Below are positions 21,256-32,873 of a stretch of 64,000 nt of DNA, piece after piece. Below the pieces are notes generated by a model. It searched no databases. It saw nothing but the letters and a program-made list of their open reading frames with translations, and was not told where the DNA came from. A program made the translations under genes and the position numbers. Within the stretch, counting starts at the first letter, position 1; each line of letters starts with the position of its first letter. Origin of the DNA: Halictus rubicundus (Eukaryota; Arthropoda; Insecta; Hymenoptera; Halictidae); the NCBI RefSeq assembly GCF_050948215.1, contig NC_135151.1, forward strand, positions 19,528,720-19,592,719, in the 5' to 3' direction.

Positions 21256-24003
21256 TTTTCTGGATGAAATCGAGAGTAGCGTAAAATATCTCCAGCTACA
21301 AATTGAGCTATATTTTGTCTCGATTCTCTGCGAAATAAAGCCAAAAACTTGAAAGACGTTTCAGAATTCATAATATCGATAATACAGAGCAATAAAACGT
21401 GACAAATTTAGTCACAGACTTAGGACCCGTTGGATCAAGACCAAGACGGATTTTGAGTCAGTGGCTGAAGGCTGTGAATGGAAATTATTTAGCAGTTACC
21501 GACCTGCCCTTGGCTCTTAAACAGAGTGCGTAAGGTCACCGATTGAAGGGGTGGATTGTCGAGGGGAACGTCCATTTTGTCGAACGGGATAGAAACAACC
21601 TGTTCAGGTATAGCCTTCGACGCGCGGGATTAGTCTCGGGTGGGGGACATCCCTCGCCGTGCACGGGACCGGGTGAAACAGTAGGGTTTACGGTCGAAAA
21701 AGAACGAGTCGGACCGCTGCCAGGGGACAGGGACAGTGTTGCTAATTAAATATATATCTCTATAAGCCGACGTTACAGTTTTATCCGGGCGATATTTTTT
21801 CCGTGGCAACGATAATACTCTCGGTACTCCCATTCGTTACTGCCAAAGGGAACAATTAACTCGGCGTACGTCGTCGATGAATTTATCGCCGGCCATTTCT
21901 GCATTTAAATGCGCCGGTTCTCGGGTGCAACCCGGCAATAACCATTACATCTTCCGACAGCTCGTGTCTCTTCTTCACTGGTTTAGCGCTTCACTTCGCC
22001 CACCGTTTCGTGCTCGCCTTCCAAGACGAATCGAGCCGTCGATATTCCGGCGCGAGGGAAAAATCCGGGAAAATATTCGAATCCACCAGCGGGGAACGTC
22101 TTTTCGTGTAACGAGGAGCTTTTAAGGCGAAACGGAACTCGTCCCGAGCGTTCGCACGCGCACTGTTCAAACGGGTAAACGGGTAAACTAGACTCGGGAC
22201 TCGGTTTGAAAGTAGAGAACAACAGACAGACGGGGGGCGGGGGGGGCGGGGGCGGTTTGGTTGCGTAAATCTGTATAGAAAGAGACCCGAGCTCTGCTCG
22301 GTGGGCGTCGGGCGGGTTGGCGAACCGAGAGTTCTGTTGACGATACATCCCTTCGCATCTCGCGCCGGGTTCTCTTCTCTTCTCTTCTCGTGGCATAGAA
22401 AAATATTGACGTACGCCGGACGCAATCTTCCAGGGAACTGGAGCCGGAGAATGGTTACCGGTGCACCACCCGGCCAGAGAACCGGTACCGTTTCGGAACG
22501 CGCCGGCGAACCGGCTTTATTGATCTTCCCGAAATCAGGAGGACGGTTAATCCGACCGATCCACTGTCCTCCCAATTAAAAGATAGAATCGAGGGATGCG
22601 GGAAGGTGGGGGCGTGGAGGAGGGGGCGAGAGAGACGATGGTCGGGGCAGTCGGCTAATTGACAGCTGCCGGTATCGGCTGTCGATTTCTAGTCAACCAC
22701 AATTTATTTTAATTTCCCCCGGCAGAGATAGAAACGTCGGATTTAGAAACAACCACTCGACGTCTCGCGCTTTTTCCCCGTTCTTTCTTTCTCCATCCAT
22801 GGTTCGCTCGTTCTCTCATCCCTTCCTCCCACCCCCCCCCCACTCTTTTTCTACTCTGATTCCCCTCCGCTGACTTTCCCTCTCGCTCTATGCCTCCATC
22901 TTTCTCCGTCGATCCGTCCCCGCGCTCTCTTTTTCATCGTACTCATTCGCATTCAAATTTATTCGAACACATAACGCACATACACACACACGCGCGCGCC
23001 TGCACCTGTACGCACGGTGGATGTTCGCGCGGGCGCGGTATGCTTGACAGGAATGCATTCGCGTGCAACGAGTAAAAAGAGCTGGCAGTTCGCGGAGCGT
23101 GACATTCGCTCTTCTTCCCCTTTCTCCTACTATTTTTTTTTCCTCATCGGTGCATTATTCGACGCATTGCGGCTGCCTACGCTTTTTTCGGGATGAAACG
23201 CGAGCGTCGTTCCACGCTCCACGCCGTCCTTCAGCTCCTCGCATCCCCTCCCATCAAGGTTGTATACCTCTTTCGCCGTGGCATCCTTGCCCATTGTCGT
23301 TCGGTATCTACCCCTTTCGCTTTCTCCTCCGTCACTCGAGTTTTCCCGATTTCCATCCGGTCAATTAGCGAACGAGGCACAGGTGAAACGTCGGGCACCG
23401 GCTACTCGAGCCCTTCGAGCACCCTCCTCGACACCCTGCGCTGCCGCGGAGAATCCGCGGGCTCGATGCATGCCGGGTCGATTTTATTGCGGCAAATTAA
23501 CGCCGCCGGGGCCCCGATATGCACCCCCGGAATATGTGTACATACGTGCCGGTCGGAGCTGCGCGGAATTGCCGGGATGTAAATGGAAGATATGTGCGCG
23601 CGGTTACACGGGAACCTATTAATTAAAACAGTCGGCCTGTGTAATCTGTACGCGGACCGCGGATTTTTATGCGTCCGTCGCGGATTTTTATTGCGCCGGT
23701 GTCTAAAAAGCTCCGATTAAAGTGGCAGCCTCGATCGTTTCCGATCGTAAACGTTCCCGACAGGTGTCACTGTCGTGAAACGAAAGAAACGGACGCCATG
23801 TTTCCTCGAGCTTGCGATGCGCATATAGCGTCCCGACGGTGGATGTATATGTGACAATTTCGGGACCGGAATGACACTTGTAACTTGCACCAGACGCTTT
23901 ACTCTTTGATCTCTTGCTGCTATAGTCGCGCCTAGGAAATAATAGCGGGGAAATGACACCAGACCTGGCACTATTCCGATCATACTTGCTTGCTTAAATC
24001 ATG
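21256..24003. other. Gene-free CpG-rich region with simple repeats
   Basis: It holds a G-rich run at 22232-22254, CTTCT repeats near 22370-22390, pyrimidine-rich DNA at 22790-22850 and CA/CG alternation at 22975-22997. Long overlapping frames (194 codons antisense at 21991-22575; 129 codons at 23193-23582) have low-complexity, Pro/Arg/Ser-rich products with no domain, so I do not call genes. Confidence 0.4.
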
Positions 24004-24005
24004 AT

Positions 24006-24211
24006 ACAGCGGAACCGTGATTTTCCCCACTAATTGGTAGACCGGATAAGTCTTGGATAATAGAACAGTTGCACTGCTAGATTACGTCGGTAATAATTTG
24101 TGGAATGAACAGCATTGTACATCGATCGCACTAGGGTTTATTGTTTAAACACGGAACAGATGTGGATAATAGAGATTTCGGACATCGTCAGTCCGGATAA
24201 TCGAGGTTCTG
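24006..24211. mobile_element. Tigger/pogo-like MITE
   Basis: Left end TACAGCGGAACCGTGATT and right end GGATAATCGAGGTTCTG are diverged inverses of each other. The CAG-AACCTCGATTATCC terminus is typical of Tigger/pogo-type elements (established). The right TA is lost. Confidence 0.5.
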
Positions 24212-25021
24212 AATAATTGTAATTAAAGTATTCTGTGAATTACTTTTGACCTCATTTTAAAGTGTCGCGTATATGTTGGTAAATGTTTCCTAAGGAAATA
24301 ATTGAAAAGAAAATAGAAAAATTGAGATCATAGACGTAAATTTGAAATTTATTCTCGAATAACAATACCTCCTCGCAATCATCACGCTAATTTGAACGAT
24401 CTTGGTAAAAGCAAACACACTTCACTTTATCTAATTAAATTTTATCAATCTACTTTATGCTCGCGAGCTTTCCGCCATCTTAAGTAGCTTCTTTATTCCG
24501 TTCTTCAAAGAATTTTTATTTCCTACGCAACAAAGGGCCCCTTCGAGGAATAATGAAAAAACTTTTCACTTAACTCCAAGATGCTAACAACGTTTAGTCT
24601 TCTGAAAATATCGGAGGGAATTTAAAAATTTTCTTTGTCGAAGGAACAACAGATGGCCTACACAATCGCAATGGCGGAAGGAGCGCAGCTGGATCGTTTA
24701 ATTAAAATGGGCGTGACGTAGACATTCGAATTACACGAATATCGGTAAATATTAATAGTAATATGTACAACGCGAGTAAATCTTGCTGTCCATATGCGGA
24801 TGTGAGTTGTCAAATAAATTGTATAAATTTTTTTCTTGGGAGATGAAAGTCTTACTCGTTCGTGCAAAATGACTTTAGAATTAGAATGGATATAATCATT
24901 ATATCATTATAGTCCTTTTCTATCGACGTGTCTAAATAACCGACGTCATTATCGGTATTGCACCTATGTGGCGTATAAATAAAAGAAAATTGAAAAAAAA
25001 GACTGAAACTTGTGCATATAC
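24212..25021. other. Gene-free AT-rich stretch
   Basis: I see no gene or clear element. The 69-codon antisense frame at 24658-24867 has no domain. Confidence 0.35.
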
Positions 25022-25128
25022 TTAACACTTTACCTACCGGAGGATTATTAACCCTTCAGGGACGACGATCGATTAACTCCTAGAATAAATTTTTAATTAT
25101 CCCTCAGGGTTAATACCTAAGCTTTCCA

Positions 25129-25308
25129 CAGTGAATTCCCGATATAAGTCACTTGCGCGGTTCTGGCGAGTGACATTTAGACGAAATCTGTGGTTCTCAC
25201 GAACGAATTTCTCGCCGGAAATGTAAAAGTCACTATCCGTCGTGGTATGGGTAGTCCCAGTGACCTTTAAACGCGATGCTCGTAGTGACTTATATCGGGA
25301 ATTCACTG
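25129..25308. mobile_element. pogo-like MITE with 24-bp TIRs
   Basis: CAGTGAATTCCCGATATAAG at the left is matched perfectly by the inverted right end; pairing extends through GTCAC, giving a TIR of about 24 bp. The right flank is TA and the left CA. 180 bp, non-coding. Confidence 0.75.
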
Positions 25309-25458
25309 TAACGACTGTATGCAAAAGAAGCTCGAAAATTTTCTTTTAAATATCGATCTCAAAAGAAGTTGTGACGTTATTTTAGTCCCAAAAATGTGGC
25401 GAATTACCAACCGAATTGCTTTTGAACAATATATCGAGAAATTCTCGACTGTTCGAAT

Positions 25459-25700
25459 GTAACCCTTTGCACTCGGCGCTATTTTTATACTAAAACTAAA
25501 TTTTCATTCCCTCTTAGGATATTCTCATTTTATTCATACGAAACTATTTCCACATATAATATTTAAATGTTTAATAATCTATTAAATATAAACTTCGTAA
25601 TATAACAAATATTTTCTAATATTTTTGTAATTTCTTCGAAATAATGCCACAACGATTTCTAGTGTCGCTTCAGAGTCACCACTCGAGTGCAAATGGTTAA
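25459..25700 (-). mobile_element. TTAA MITE, family A, reversed
   Basis: Begins CCCTTTGCACTCGGCGCTAT and ends CACCACTCGAGTGCAAATGG then TTAA. It aligns in reverse with 16483-16730. Left TTAA is mutated to GTAA. Confidence 0.75.
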
Positions 25701-25736
25701 TGACTATCAGAGAATTGTCGGTGAGTAAAGGGTTAA

Positions 25737-26478
25737 CGAACGCGCAGCGACGAAGAAGAATAATTTCAGCGGAGAGGGGAAATTCGTCGTTCTATGGGGA
25801 CGATCCGCGTCGAAATTCCGGGAGATCTTAATTATGGAAATGTCGATAAAGGGTGTGCATAATGTTTCGCGGATAATAAGCTTACATCGAAGGTGCAATT
25901 GTCTCCGGGCCATCGGCTGCTTAATTTTCCATGCAAACACCCGGCGAACGGCCCGGTGTAGATTCGTTCGATTCGAGACAGCGTCCGTAGCAGCGCCGGT
26001 ACGACAGCTATTACGTGTACCGCGTGCTCTACAGGAACCACGAAATCCTAGTCCCGACGTCACACGTCCAAGGAGATTCGGAACTGCGAATAGTTGACTG
26101 AAGTGTAGACGGGTCGGTCCGTGGGAGGCTCCCCGTGCAAACTATGACGATTACGTCGACACAGTAGCAGCTCTGTCAACAATGATCCGGAGGAGGCGAT
26201 TCGAATGCGCGGCAGCCAGCGCGGCTTTGGAACTTGCTTGATTGCTTTCCCCCCAAAATCGAAGGAACTGGCCTCGGCGTTCGTATCTAAGCGCGAGAAG
26301 CGCCCACGGAATAAAACAGAAATTGCCGACATTGTCTGACGTTTCGAACTTCGTCCTCAAACAAAAGTACCCGCGCACCTGCGATCCCCGAACGGGAAAT
26401 GTCCCCGCAAAATACGAATCGCTCTCTCTCTCTCTCGACATTTTCATTCGACACCAAATAACTGTTTCACCTTTAAAC
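25737..26478. other. Gene-free stretch with TC repeat
   Basis: Overlapping frames on both strands (up to 118 codons) without domains. A short (TC)n run lies at 26410-26427. Confidence 0.35.
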
Positions 26479-27680
26479 GAAAAAGAGAAATACTCGAAAA
26501 TTTATCGATTGAACGTTGGTAACAATATTTTCTCCTTCCCGTCGGAATTTTTTGAAGGAGCCATGGCGACGAATTACGATTCATAATTTTGTATTTTAAA
26601 AGAATACAGGGAATTCAGCAATAGAAAAAGAGAAATACTAGAAAATTTATCGATCGAACGTTGGTAACAATATTTTCTTTTTCTCGTCGGAATTTTTTAA
26701 AAGAGCCATATATTTTTTAAAGGCGCCTAATTATGATTCATAATTTTGTATTTTAAAAGAATACAGCGAATCCAGCCATAGAAAAAGAGAAATACTAGAA
26801 AATTGATTGAACGTTGGTAAAAATATTTTGCCCTTCTCGACGGAATTTTTTTAAAGAAGCCATGGCGCCTAATTACGATTCATAATTTTGTATTTAAAAA
26901 GAATAGAGCGAATCCAGTCGTGGAAAAAGAGAAATACCAGCAAATCGATTGAACGTTGACAACAATATTTTCTTCTTCTCGTCGGAATTTTTTAAAGGAG
27001 CCATATATTTTTTATAGGCGCCTAATTATGATTCATAATTTTGTATTTAAAAAGAATAGGGCGAATCCAGCCATAGAAAAAGAGAAATACTGGAAAATCG
27101 ATTGAACGTTGGTAAAAATATTTTCTCCTTCTCGTCAGAATTTTTTAAAGAAGCCCTAGCGCCTTATTATGATTAATAATTTGTTATTTTAAAAGAATAC
27201 AGCGAATCCAGTCGTGGAAAAAGAGAAATACTAGAAAATTGATCGATTGAATGTTCGTAACAATATTTTCTCCTTCCCGTCGGAATTTTTTAAAGGACCC
27301 ATAGCGCGTAATTATGATCATAATTTTGTATGTTAAAAGAACAGCGAATCCAGCCATAGAAAAAGAGAAATACTAGAAAATTTATCGATTGAACGTTGGC
27401 AACAATAATTTCTTCTTCTCGTCGGAATTTTTTAAAGCAGCCATATATTTTTTAAAGGCGCCTAATTATGATTCATAATTTCGTATTTTAAAAGAATACA
27501 GGGAATTCAGCAATAGAAAAAGAGAAATACTAGAAAATTTATCGATCGAACGTTGGTAACAATATTTTCTTTTTCTCGTCGGAATTTTTTAAAAGAGCCA
27601 TATATTTTTTAAAGGCGCCTAATTACGATTCATAATTTTGTATTTTAAAAGAATACAGCGAATCCAGCCTTGGAAAAATC
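26479..27680 (+). repeat. Tandem array, 8 copies of about 142-157 bp
   Basis: GAAAAAGAGAAATAC begins units near 26479, 26634, 26781, 26933, 27075, 27217, 27359 and 27515. Each unit continues ATCGATTGAACGTTGG, then CGTCGGAATTTTTTAAAG, then ATTCATAATTTTGTATTT. Units differ by small indels, with one variant carrying ATATATTTTTTAAAGGCGCC. No open frame persists. Confidence 0.85.
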
Positions 27681-29155
27681 GAAACTTTACAGGAACAGAA
27701 AACCGATAAATTTTTAGGAGCGTATAAAGTTGAAAGAGTTCTGCCCTTTGTTTGCGACTCCGTTAAAACAATTTGCCTGCAAATTTACGCCCCGGCAGGC
27801 AAACCCAAAAGAACCGGTAGACTGGTGGAAAAATCTGTTTCCTTCAAGATATTAAAAATAAAATGGATATCGAATTCTATCGGCCCTCGCGTCGGCAAAC
27901 TTTCCGAAGATCCGTTTGCAGTGTGACGAAGTTCAGCAACGAGCGCGATAAATTTTGATTTCTCATTTGCCGTTTTACTTCTCGATAAACAAACTTCGTT
28001 GATTTCGCGAGAGTTTTATGAGCGCCGGCAAAGACGGTCGGACGCGTTAACGGAACAATCAAATTTTCAATTTCGATTTTGAAAAATTTACGCCGAGGAA
28101 ATCTCTATAAGCTCTGCGGCTCGGTCGTTAATTTCGGGCAGTAACTTTTCCGGATGGAGCAGTGGCAAGCGCTAGTTTTATTTTATTACCTGGTTGCGCA
28201 CGATAAAATACAAGCTTGCGAAACGTCCAAGAAATAAGTGTTCGTAAGCCGGCTGCATGTACAGAAGTAATTGTGTTGTATTCGCTCGGGGTGAACATTC
28301 TGAGGAACGATTAAAAAGAAAAAAAAAAAAAGAAAAAAGAAAGAAATTCATAATCCATAAAAACGTCGAGCTCTCGCTGTAAAGAAGGAGTTATATTTCA
28401 GGGATTGAAGTCTCTAGGGCTGGGGAGATGGAAGTTGGAGAAAATACTTTAAGCATCGAGTATTTTTCTAACGACACGTTCGGTCAGTTCGACAGTCTAC
28501 TCGACGATCTCAGAATCCCACAAACTACCGGTGTTCAGCGGCGATCCAAAGTTACACCGAGGTAATCCCCCGGTCGGCGAGACGTACGTCGAGACCTCTC
28601 CTTTTTCGCAATCTATCGCGAGCAAACTAACCAGCTTGGAAAGCAGTGCTGGGAGGAGAGTCCCGTAGGGGTTGGCGACGGGTAAAGGGTGGAAAAGAGA
28701 ATTCCGGATTGCCGCGTTCACACTGTACGCCGCCGCTGCGCCGCCCCCTTCTCCGCACCACCCCGCACCAGCCCCGAGCACACCCTTGCGTCTCGAACCC
28801 CATTACCGTCGATTCGAGAGCGATACCGACGCGCTGTGTAACGCGAACAAACACGGGATTCTTGCCGCTCCAGACGTCTGCGAATGCCAGAATTCACCCC
28901 CGGAGAATGAAACTCGCGAGAACTCTCTGTCCGACCCGCCATGAATTTACCGCTCGCCTGTCTTTTTTCACCGTTCGCTCTACATTATTTAATCTACGAC
29001 GTCGCGCAATCTGCCAGCCGCGACGGGCTCCCCGCTAAACCGACCCCCATGAAACTTTCAGAAGGTTCAAATTCTTCTCCCCGGTAAAATGAGAACTATT
29101 CTGGTCGACGCTCCTTAAAACTCCCTTTTCCCGGATCCTTTTCAATCTCGGGATT
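27681..29155. other. Gene-free stretch
   Basis: An A-rich run lies at 28318-28346. The 28500-29040 block is CpG-rich with overlapping frames on both strands (130 codons at 28646) and no recognisable domain. Confidence 0.35.
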
Positions 29156-29552
29156 CTACCGGCGACGCGACGGATCCGAATTACATCCAATAATTAGCGA
29201 AAATAGCGCGAAATAACAATTGCCGAATTTTCTCCCGATAGCAGAAACGTCGGAAAAATTCGGTTTTTGTTGTTTTTGACAATGATGTCGCATGACAAAA
29301 AATTTACTAAAAATTGACGACAACTGCCTGTTGTGGTACTTTATCAGGGCACTGAACAGTAGAATAGCATGTTTTCGTATTTTGGGGAAATGTATATTTT
29401 TCCGATTTTTTTGGGGGTTTTTCATTTTTTACGACCACAGTTTCCAAGAAAATAATCTGAAGAAATTCGCAAAAATCTGTCTTAGGATCCAAAATGTGCC
29501 ACATTTTTCTCAGAATTTTAGGAAGCATCGGAGTGCGGAAAAGCGCGAAATT

Positions 29553-29695
29553 TAATTTACCCTGTAACTACCCTCACGGGCAAGATAGGGGGTTGAAATT
29601 TTGCTCAGACGGGCTTTTCTTGCTCAGCTTTCGAATGGTTCGTTAAACATTGAAAAACCTCTAAGGGCAGTTTTGACCATCTTAATCGGCTAGCA
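29553..29695 (-). mobile_element. Copy of the GGGCCTAGCCGA element
   Basis: The reverse complement reads GCTAGCCGATTAAGATGG, GGGCAGTTTTGACC complement, AACCATTCGAAAGCTGAG and TGAGGGTAGTTACAGGG, matching 3820-3965. The AT-rich sequence at 29180-29552 may be the rest of a longer version, because homology ends differently from the 3.8-kb copy. Confidence 0.55.
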
Positions 29696-29842
29696 CTTAA
29701 ATTTTTTTAGATTCTGTCTAGCATTTTAAATTGCAACTAATCATTTTTAAATGCATCAAATCCCTACTAGTAATATTAGGCTGTCGATTTTCTCGAAAAC
29801 AGAGCCTCGTATGAAAAAATGGTACTCCACATTCTCGGCTTA

Positions 29843-29880
29843 CAGTGATTTCTCTATATACTTCGCCAATATCGAAAAAT
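29843..29880. mobile_element. Left-end remnant of pogo-like MITE
   Basis: TACAGTGATTTCTCTATATA is the terminus seen inverted at 10241-10262. No matching right end nearby. Confidence 0.45.
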
Positions 29881-30208
29881 ATCGTTCGTTACTGCGTCTG
29901 TTTCGTTTGTTTCCTCTAACGAACATTAATTAACGATTTAGCAGCCGTAGAAATTTGATTACATTTAACCTTGTTCGCTTTGTGAAATTCGTTTTCTAGT
30001 GTGTTTCGGAATTAAACTGTTCTAAATTAATCACGCCGGATCTGTTCGAGCTAAACAACCCGGAAACAGGTGAATCATGAGATAAAATCGTACATTACGA
30101 ATTCAGAAACAGTCTTTATGTTTAAAACAATCGAATAGAATTCGAGATCAAATTCCCTTTCACACCTTTCGTGTTTTCCTATATTTTTAACAATACATTT
30201 GATAGATA

Positions 30209-30403
30209 CTGTCATTTCTCTATATATGTCGCCAAGGCCAGGATGATAAACGTCGCGGAATTATCCCCACTACCGCGAGGTGTACCTCGTGAGGAGCCTC
30301 GGACTCTGAGGAGTGCAAACATAACTCGGCTCGGGTATGTCTCCTGGACGATATATGTCGCTGGCAACGTAACAGATTGTTGACATATATCGAGAATTCA
30401 CTG
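30209..30403. mobile_element. pogo-like TA-flanked MITE
   Basis: TA at 30207 and 30404. The left end is decayed (CTGTCATTTCTCTATATATG) and the right end GACATATATCGAGAATTCAC then TG. Shares GATAAACGTCGCGGAA and GACGATATATGTCGCTGGCA with the 10-kb copy in reverse. Confidence 0.6.
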
Positions 30404-30510
30404 TATTTGTTTTTAGAATCATGCCTCCTTCGGTTTCCCCCCAGTGACTGATTATCCCGTGTAAATGACTTTAGTTTTACATCGGAATGACTTGGAATAA
30501 TCCACCGACG

Positions 30511-30730
30511 TTAACACTAGATTGCCGGAGCAAGTCAATTTGACTCATTCACGATTTTATTACTATATATATAGAAAAACATAAATCATTTTTGTTAAAA
30601 CATATGTTGGTTTTTAATAGAATTATGAAGGTATCTGATCACTCTCATTGTCATACACTACCGCCAATCTGTCAGAGGGAATCACTAACTGACCAGATAC
30701 CTCCTTTTTCATCCGGCAATCTAGTGTTAA
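30511..30730. mobile_element. TTAA-flanked MITE, family D
   Basis: TTAA on both sides; perfect 15-bp inverted ends CACTAGATTGCCGGA. Contains AGTCAATTTGACT at 30533-30545. Eight bases separate it from the next MITE. Confidence 0.8.
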
Positions 30731-30737
30731 GGAAATA

Positions 30738-30962
30738 TTAACACTAGGTTTACGGAGCATTAACAGTGAGTATTTTACATTATTTTATAGAAATAAGAAG
30801 AATGTGTCTATCCAAGTTTTCAGCCACTTTTAAAATAATATATACCTAAGGAAATAAGTTTGTTGAGTAATTCCACGCGGATGGATCTTCACAATCTCAA
30901 TAATCGTAAATTATAAATATTAGAACCCGTCATTTTGACGGGTCCCGTAAGCCTAGTATTAA
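30738..30962 (+). mobile_element. TTAA-flanked MITE, family C
   Basis: Left end CACTAGGTTTACGGAGCA, right end GACGGGTCCCGTAAGCCTAG. Carries the hairpin CCCGTCATTTTGACGGG at 30926-30942. Confidence 0.85.
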
Positions 30963-31442
30963 AGCGCAGTAAATTGGAAAATATAGATTGGATCAGAAAG
31001 ATGATCAGAGAAAAAAAATGACGGTCGAGTATGCGTCAGAAAACATATGCAGAGAAACTCCGGGCCATTTAAATAGCTATTACCCCGTGACACGTGAAAA
31101 ACCGACCAATCAGACTTTGAAACGCGTAGTTCAAGATGAGATTTGAGAACACCGGTCGACGGTATCCGCGCGAGCCCGACCGACGCGAATCGTTATTATG
31201 CCGTGACACGGGCCGAGCCCACTGGTTTTATTATCGAGCGTTATTCTCGTTATCGCGGACGGCTAAATTAGCCCGAGCCGGATCGTTACTCGGAATACTC
31301 ATATTCATTATTCGGCTGACGCCGCCGACTCGAATAATTCTATTCCCGGGTCAGAAAAGGAAGAATACCGATGCAACGTTAAAGACACGGAAGACGCGAC
31401 GACGCGACGGAGGGTATTCAACCGACGCGACGCGGCGCGGCG

Positions 31443-32868
31443 CACAGTGGGCCAAAAGCGCCAAAACGTGGTCAAAATAGGAAGGAGAACTTCAATTTAG
31501 TTCAAAATTGATACTCATAGGTTTCTCGGGTCGCTGATTATAAATCTGATGTCAAAATTACAAAAAAACAACATGGCGAATTCAATATGGCGGATGCGTA
31601 ACCAACAAAATTATCGGACTTTCTTAAAAATTGGTATTCCCATATTTTTCGGGCCGGCGAATATGTATCTGATGTCAAAATTACAAAAAACAAAATGGCG
31701 AATTTAATATGGCGGATGCGTAACCAAAAAAATATTGGACTTTCTTAAAAATTGGTATTCCCATATTTTTCGGGCCGGCGAATATGAATCTGATGTCAAA
31801 ATTACAAAAAACAAAATGGTGGATTCAATAAGGCGGATGCGTAACCAACAAAATTATTGGACTTTCTTAAAAATTGGTGTTCCCATATTTTTCGGGCCGG
31901 CGAACATGAATCTGATGTCAAAATTACAAAAAACAAAATGGTGGATTCAATATGGCGGATGCGTAACCAAAAAAATGATTGGATTTTCTTGAAAATTAGT
32001 ATTCCCATATTTTTCGGGCCGACGAATATGAATCTAATGTCAAAATTATTAAAAAAAACAAAATGGCGGATTTAATATCGCGGATGCGTAAAAAAATGAT
32101 TGGACTTTCCTGAAACTTAGTATTCCCATATTTTTCGGGCCGGCGAATATGAATCTGATGTAAAAATTACAAAAAACAAACAAAATTTTTTTTAAACAAT
32201 AACAAAATTATTGTTAAAAAAGAAATTGTTGTATCAGAAAACTGTATAAGTGGAACCATACAATGCTCATTTAACAAATTTTATTATAACTTCTAAATTT
32301 CTCGAGAAAACATGCTTGTAACTAGTACTATGACTACCTCTGCGTCACAAAAATGAATCGCATTACGAAAGGGGCAGTTTTGGGCAGCTACTTTTTCAAA
32401 ATAATGTTGAATAATAGTATCTACTACAAGACTCGACAAGAATCTCCATGGAATATTGTGGAATGTACAAATTTTAGTATACATTTGTAAAATCTGTGCA
32501 CTAAGTATTATCGTTCACTTCATACATTCCAAACATTAATTAATATAAATCCAATGTTATTATTATGTATAGTATTTACTTCCAGGAACAGCATCCATCG
32601 TACACGCACAAAAAAAATTCAATTTCCGTAAAATTGTAAGCTTGACACCTTTTTTTTTCACAACGTAGTTCACTGCAGGAAAACTGCGAGACGACTGTAT
32701 GGGATATTTGTACTCCCACCATTTAGCAGGTATAGGTAGTAAGACTTTTTTACCTTCGGCTTCTTATACAGTCATTACCTGAGAATCCAATACGGCAAGA
32801 GCCATACCCCTAACGTGAAATTCATTGTTTGCATTTTGGCCACGTTTTGGCGCTTTTGGCCCACCGTG
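31443..32868. mobile_element. Non-autonomous Transib-like element
   Basis: Inverted repeats of 36 bp lie at 31443-31478 and 32833-32868, with about two mismatches; the ends read CACAGTGGGCC and, inverted, CACGGTGGGCC. The element is flanked by a perfect 5-bp duplication, CGGCG, at 31438-31442 and 32869-32873. A CAC-starting terminus resembling the V(D)J heptamer CACAGTG plus a 5-bp GC-rich duplication is the Transib signature (established). The interior is a 122-bp tandem array followed by about 650 bp of AT-rich DNA. No transposase is recognisable; a 63-codon antisense frame at 32293-32484 could be a scrap of one but I cannot show it. Confidence 0.75.
31510..32180 (+). repeat. 122-bp tandem array inside the Transib-like element
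   Basis: GATGTCAAAATTACAAAAAA-type units start near 31548, 31671, 31792, 31914, 32036 and 32157, giving spacings of 121-123 bp. Each holds TATGGCGGATGCGTAACC and CATATTTTTCGGGCCGGCGA. Because 122 is not a multiple of three, the open frames across it are artefacts. Confidence 0.85.
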
Positions 32869-32873
32869 CGGCG

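Larger units (their letters stand above)
25022..25736. mobile_element. Nest of elements within an outer TTAA element
   Basis: Outer ends are TTAACACTTTACCTACCG at 25022 and, inverted, TTAACCCTTTACTCACCG ending at 25736, about 15 of 18 matching and both at TTAA. Inside lie a short TTAACCCT-AGGGTTAA palindromic piece (25048-25113), a pogo-like MITE (25129-25308) and a reversed family-A MITE (25459-25700). Confidence 0.55.

Noticed and set aside
21991..22575. 194-codon antisense open frame
   Set aside because: CpG-rich, stop-poor DNA open in several frames on both strands at once; product is Pro/Arg-rich with no domain.
31735..32075. Repeated FLKNW-SHIFRAGE-type peptides in open frames
   Set aside because: Produced by the 122-bp tandem array inside the Transib-like element; frame shifts each unit, so not a repeat protein.
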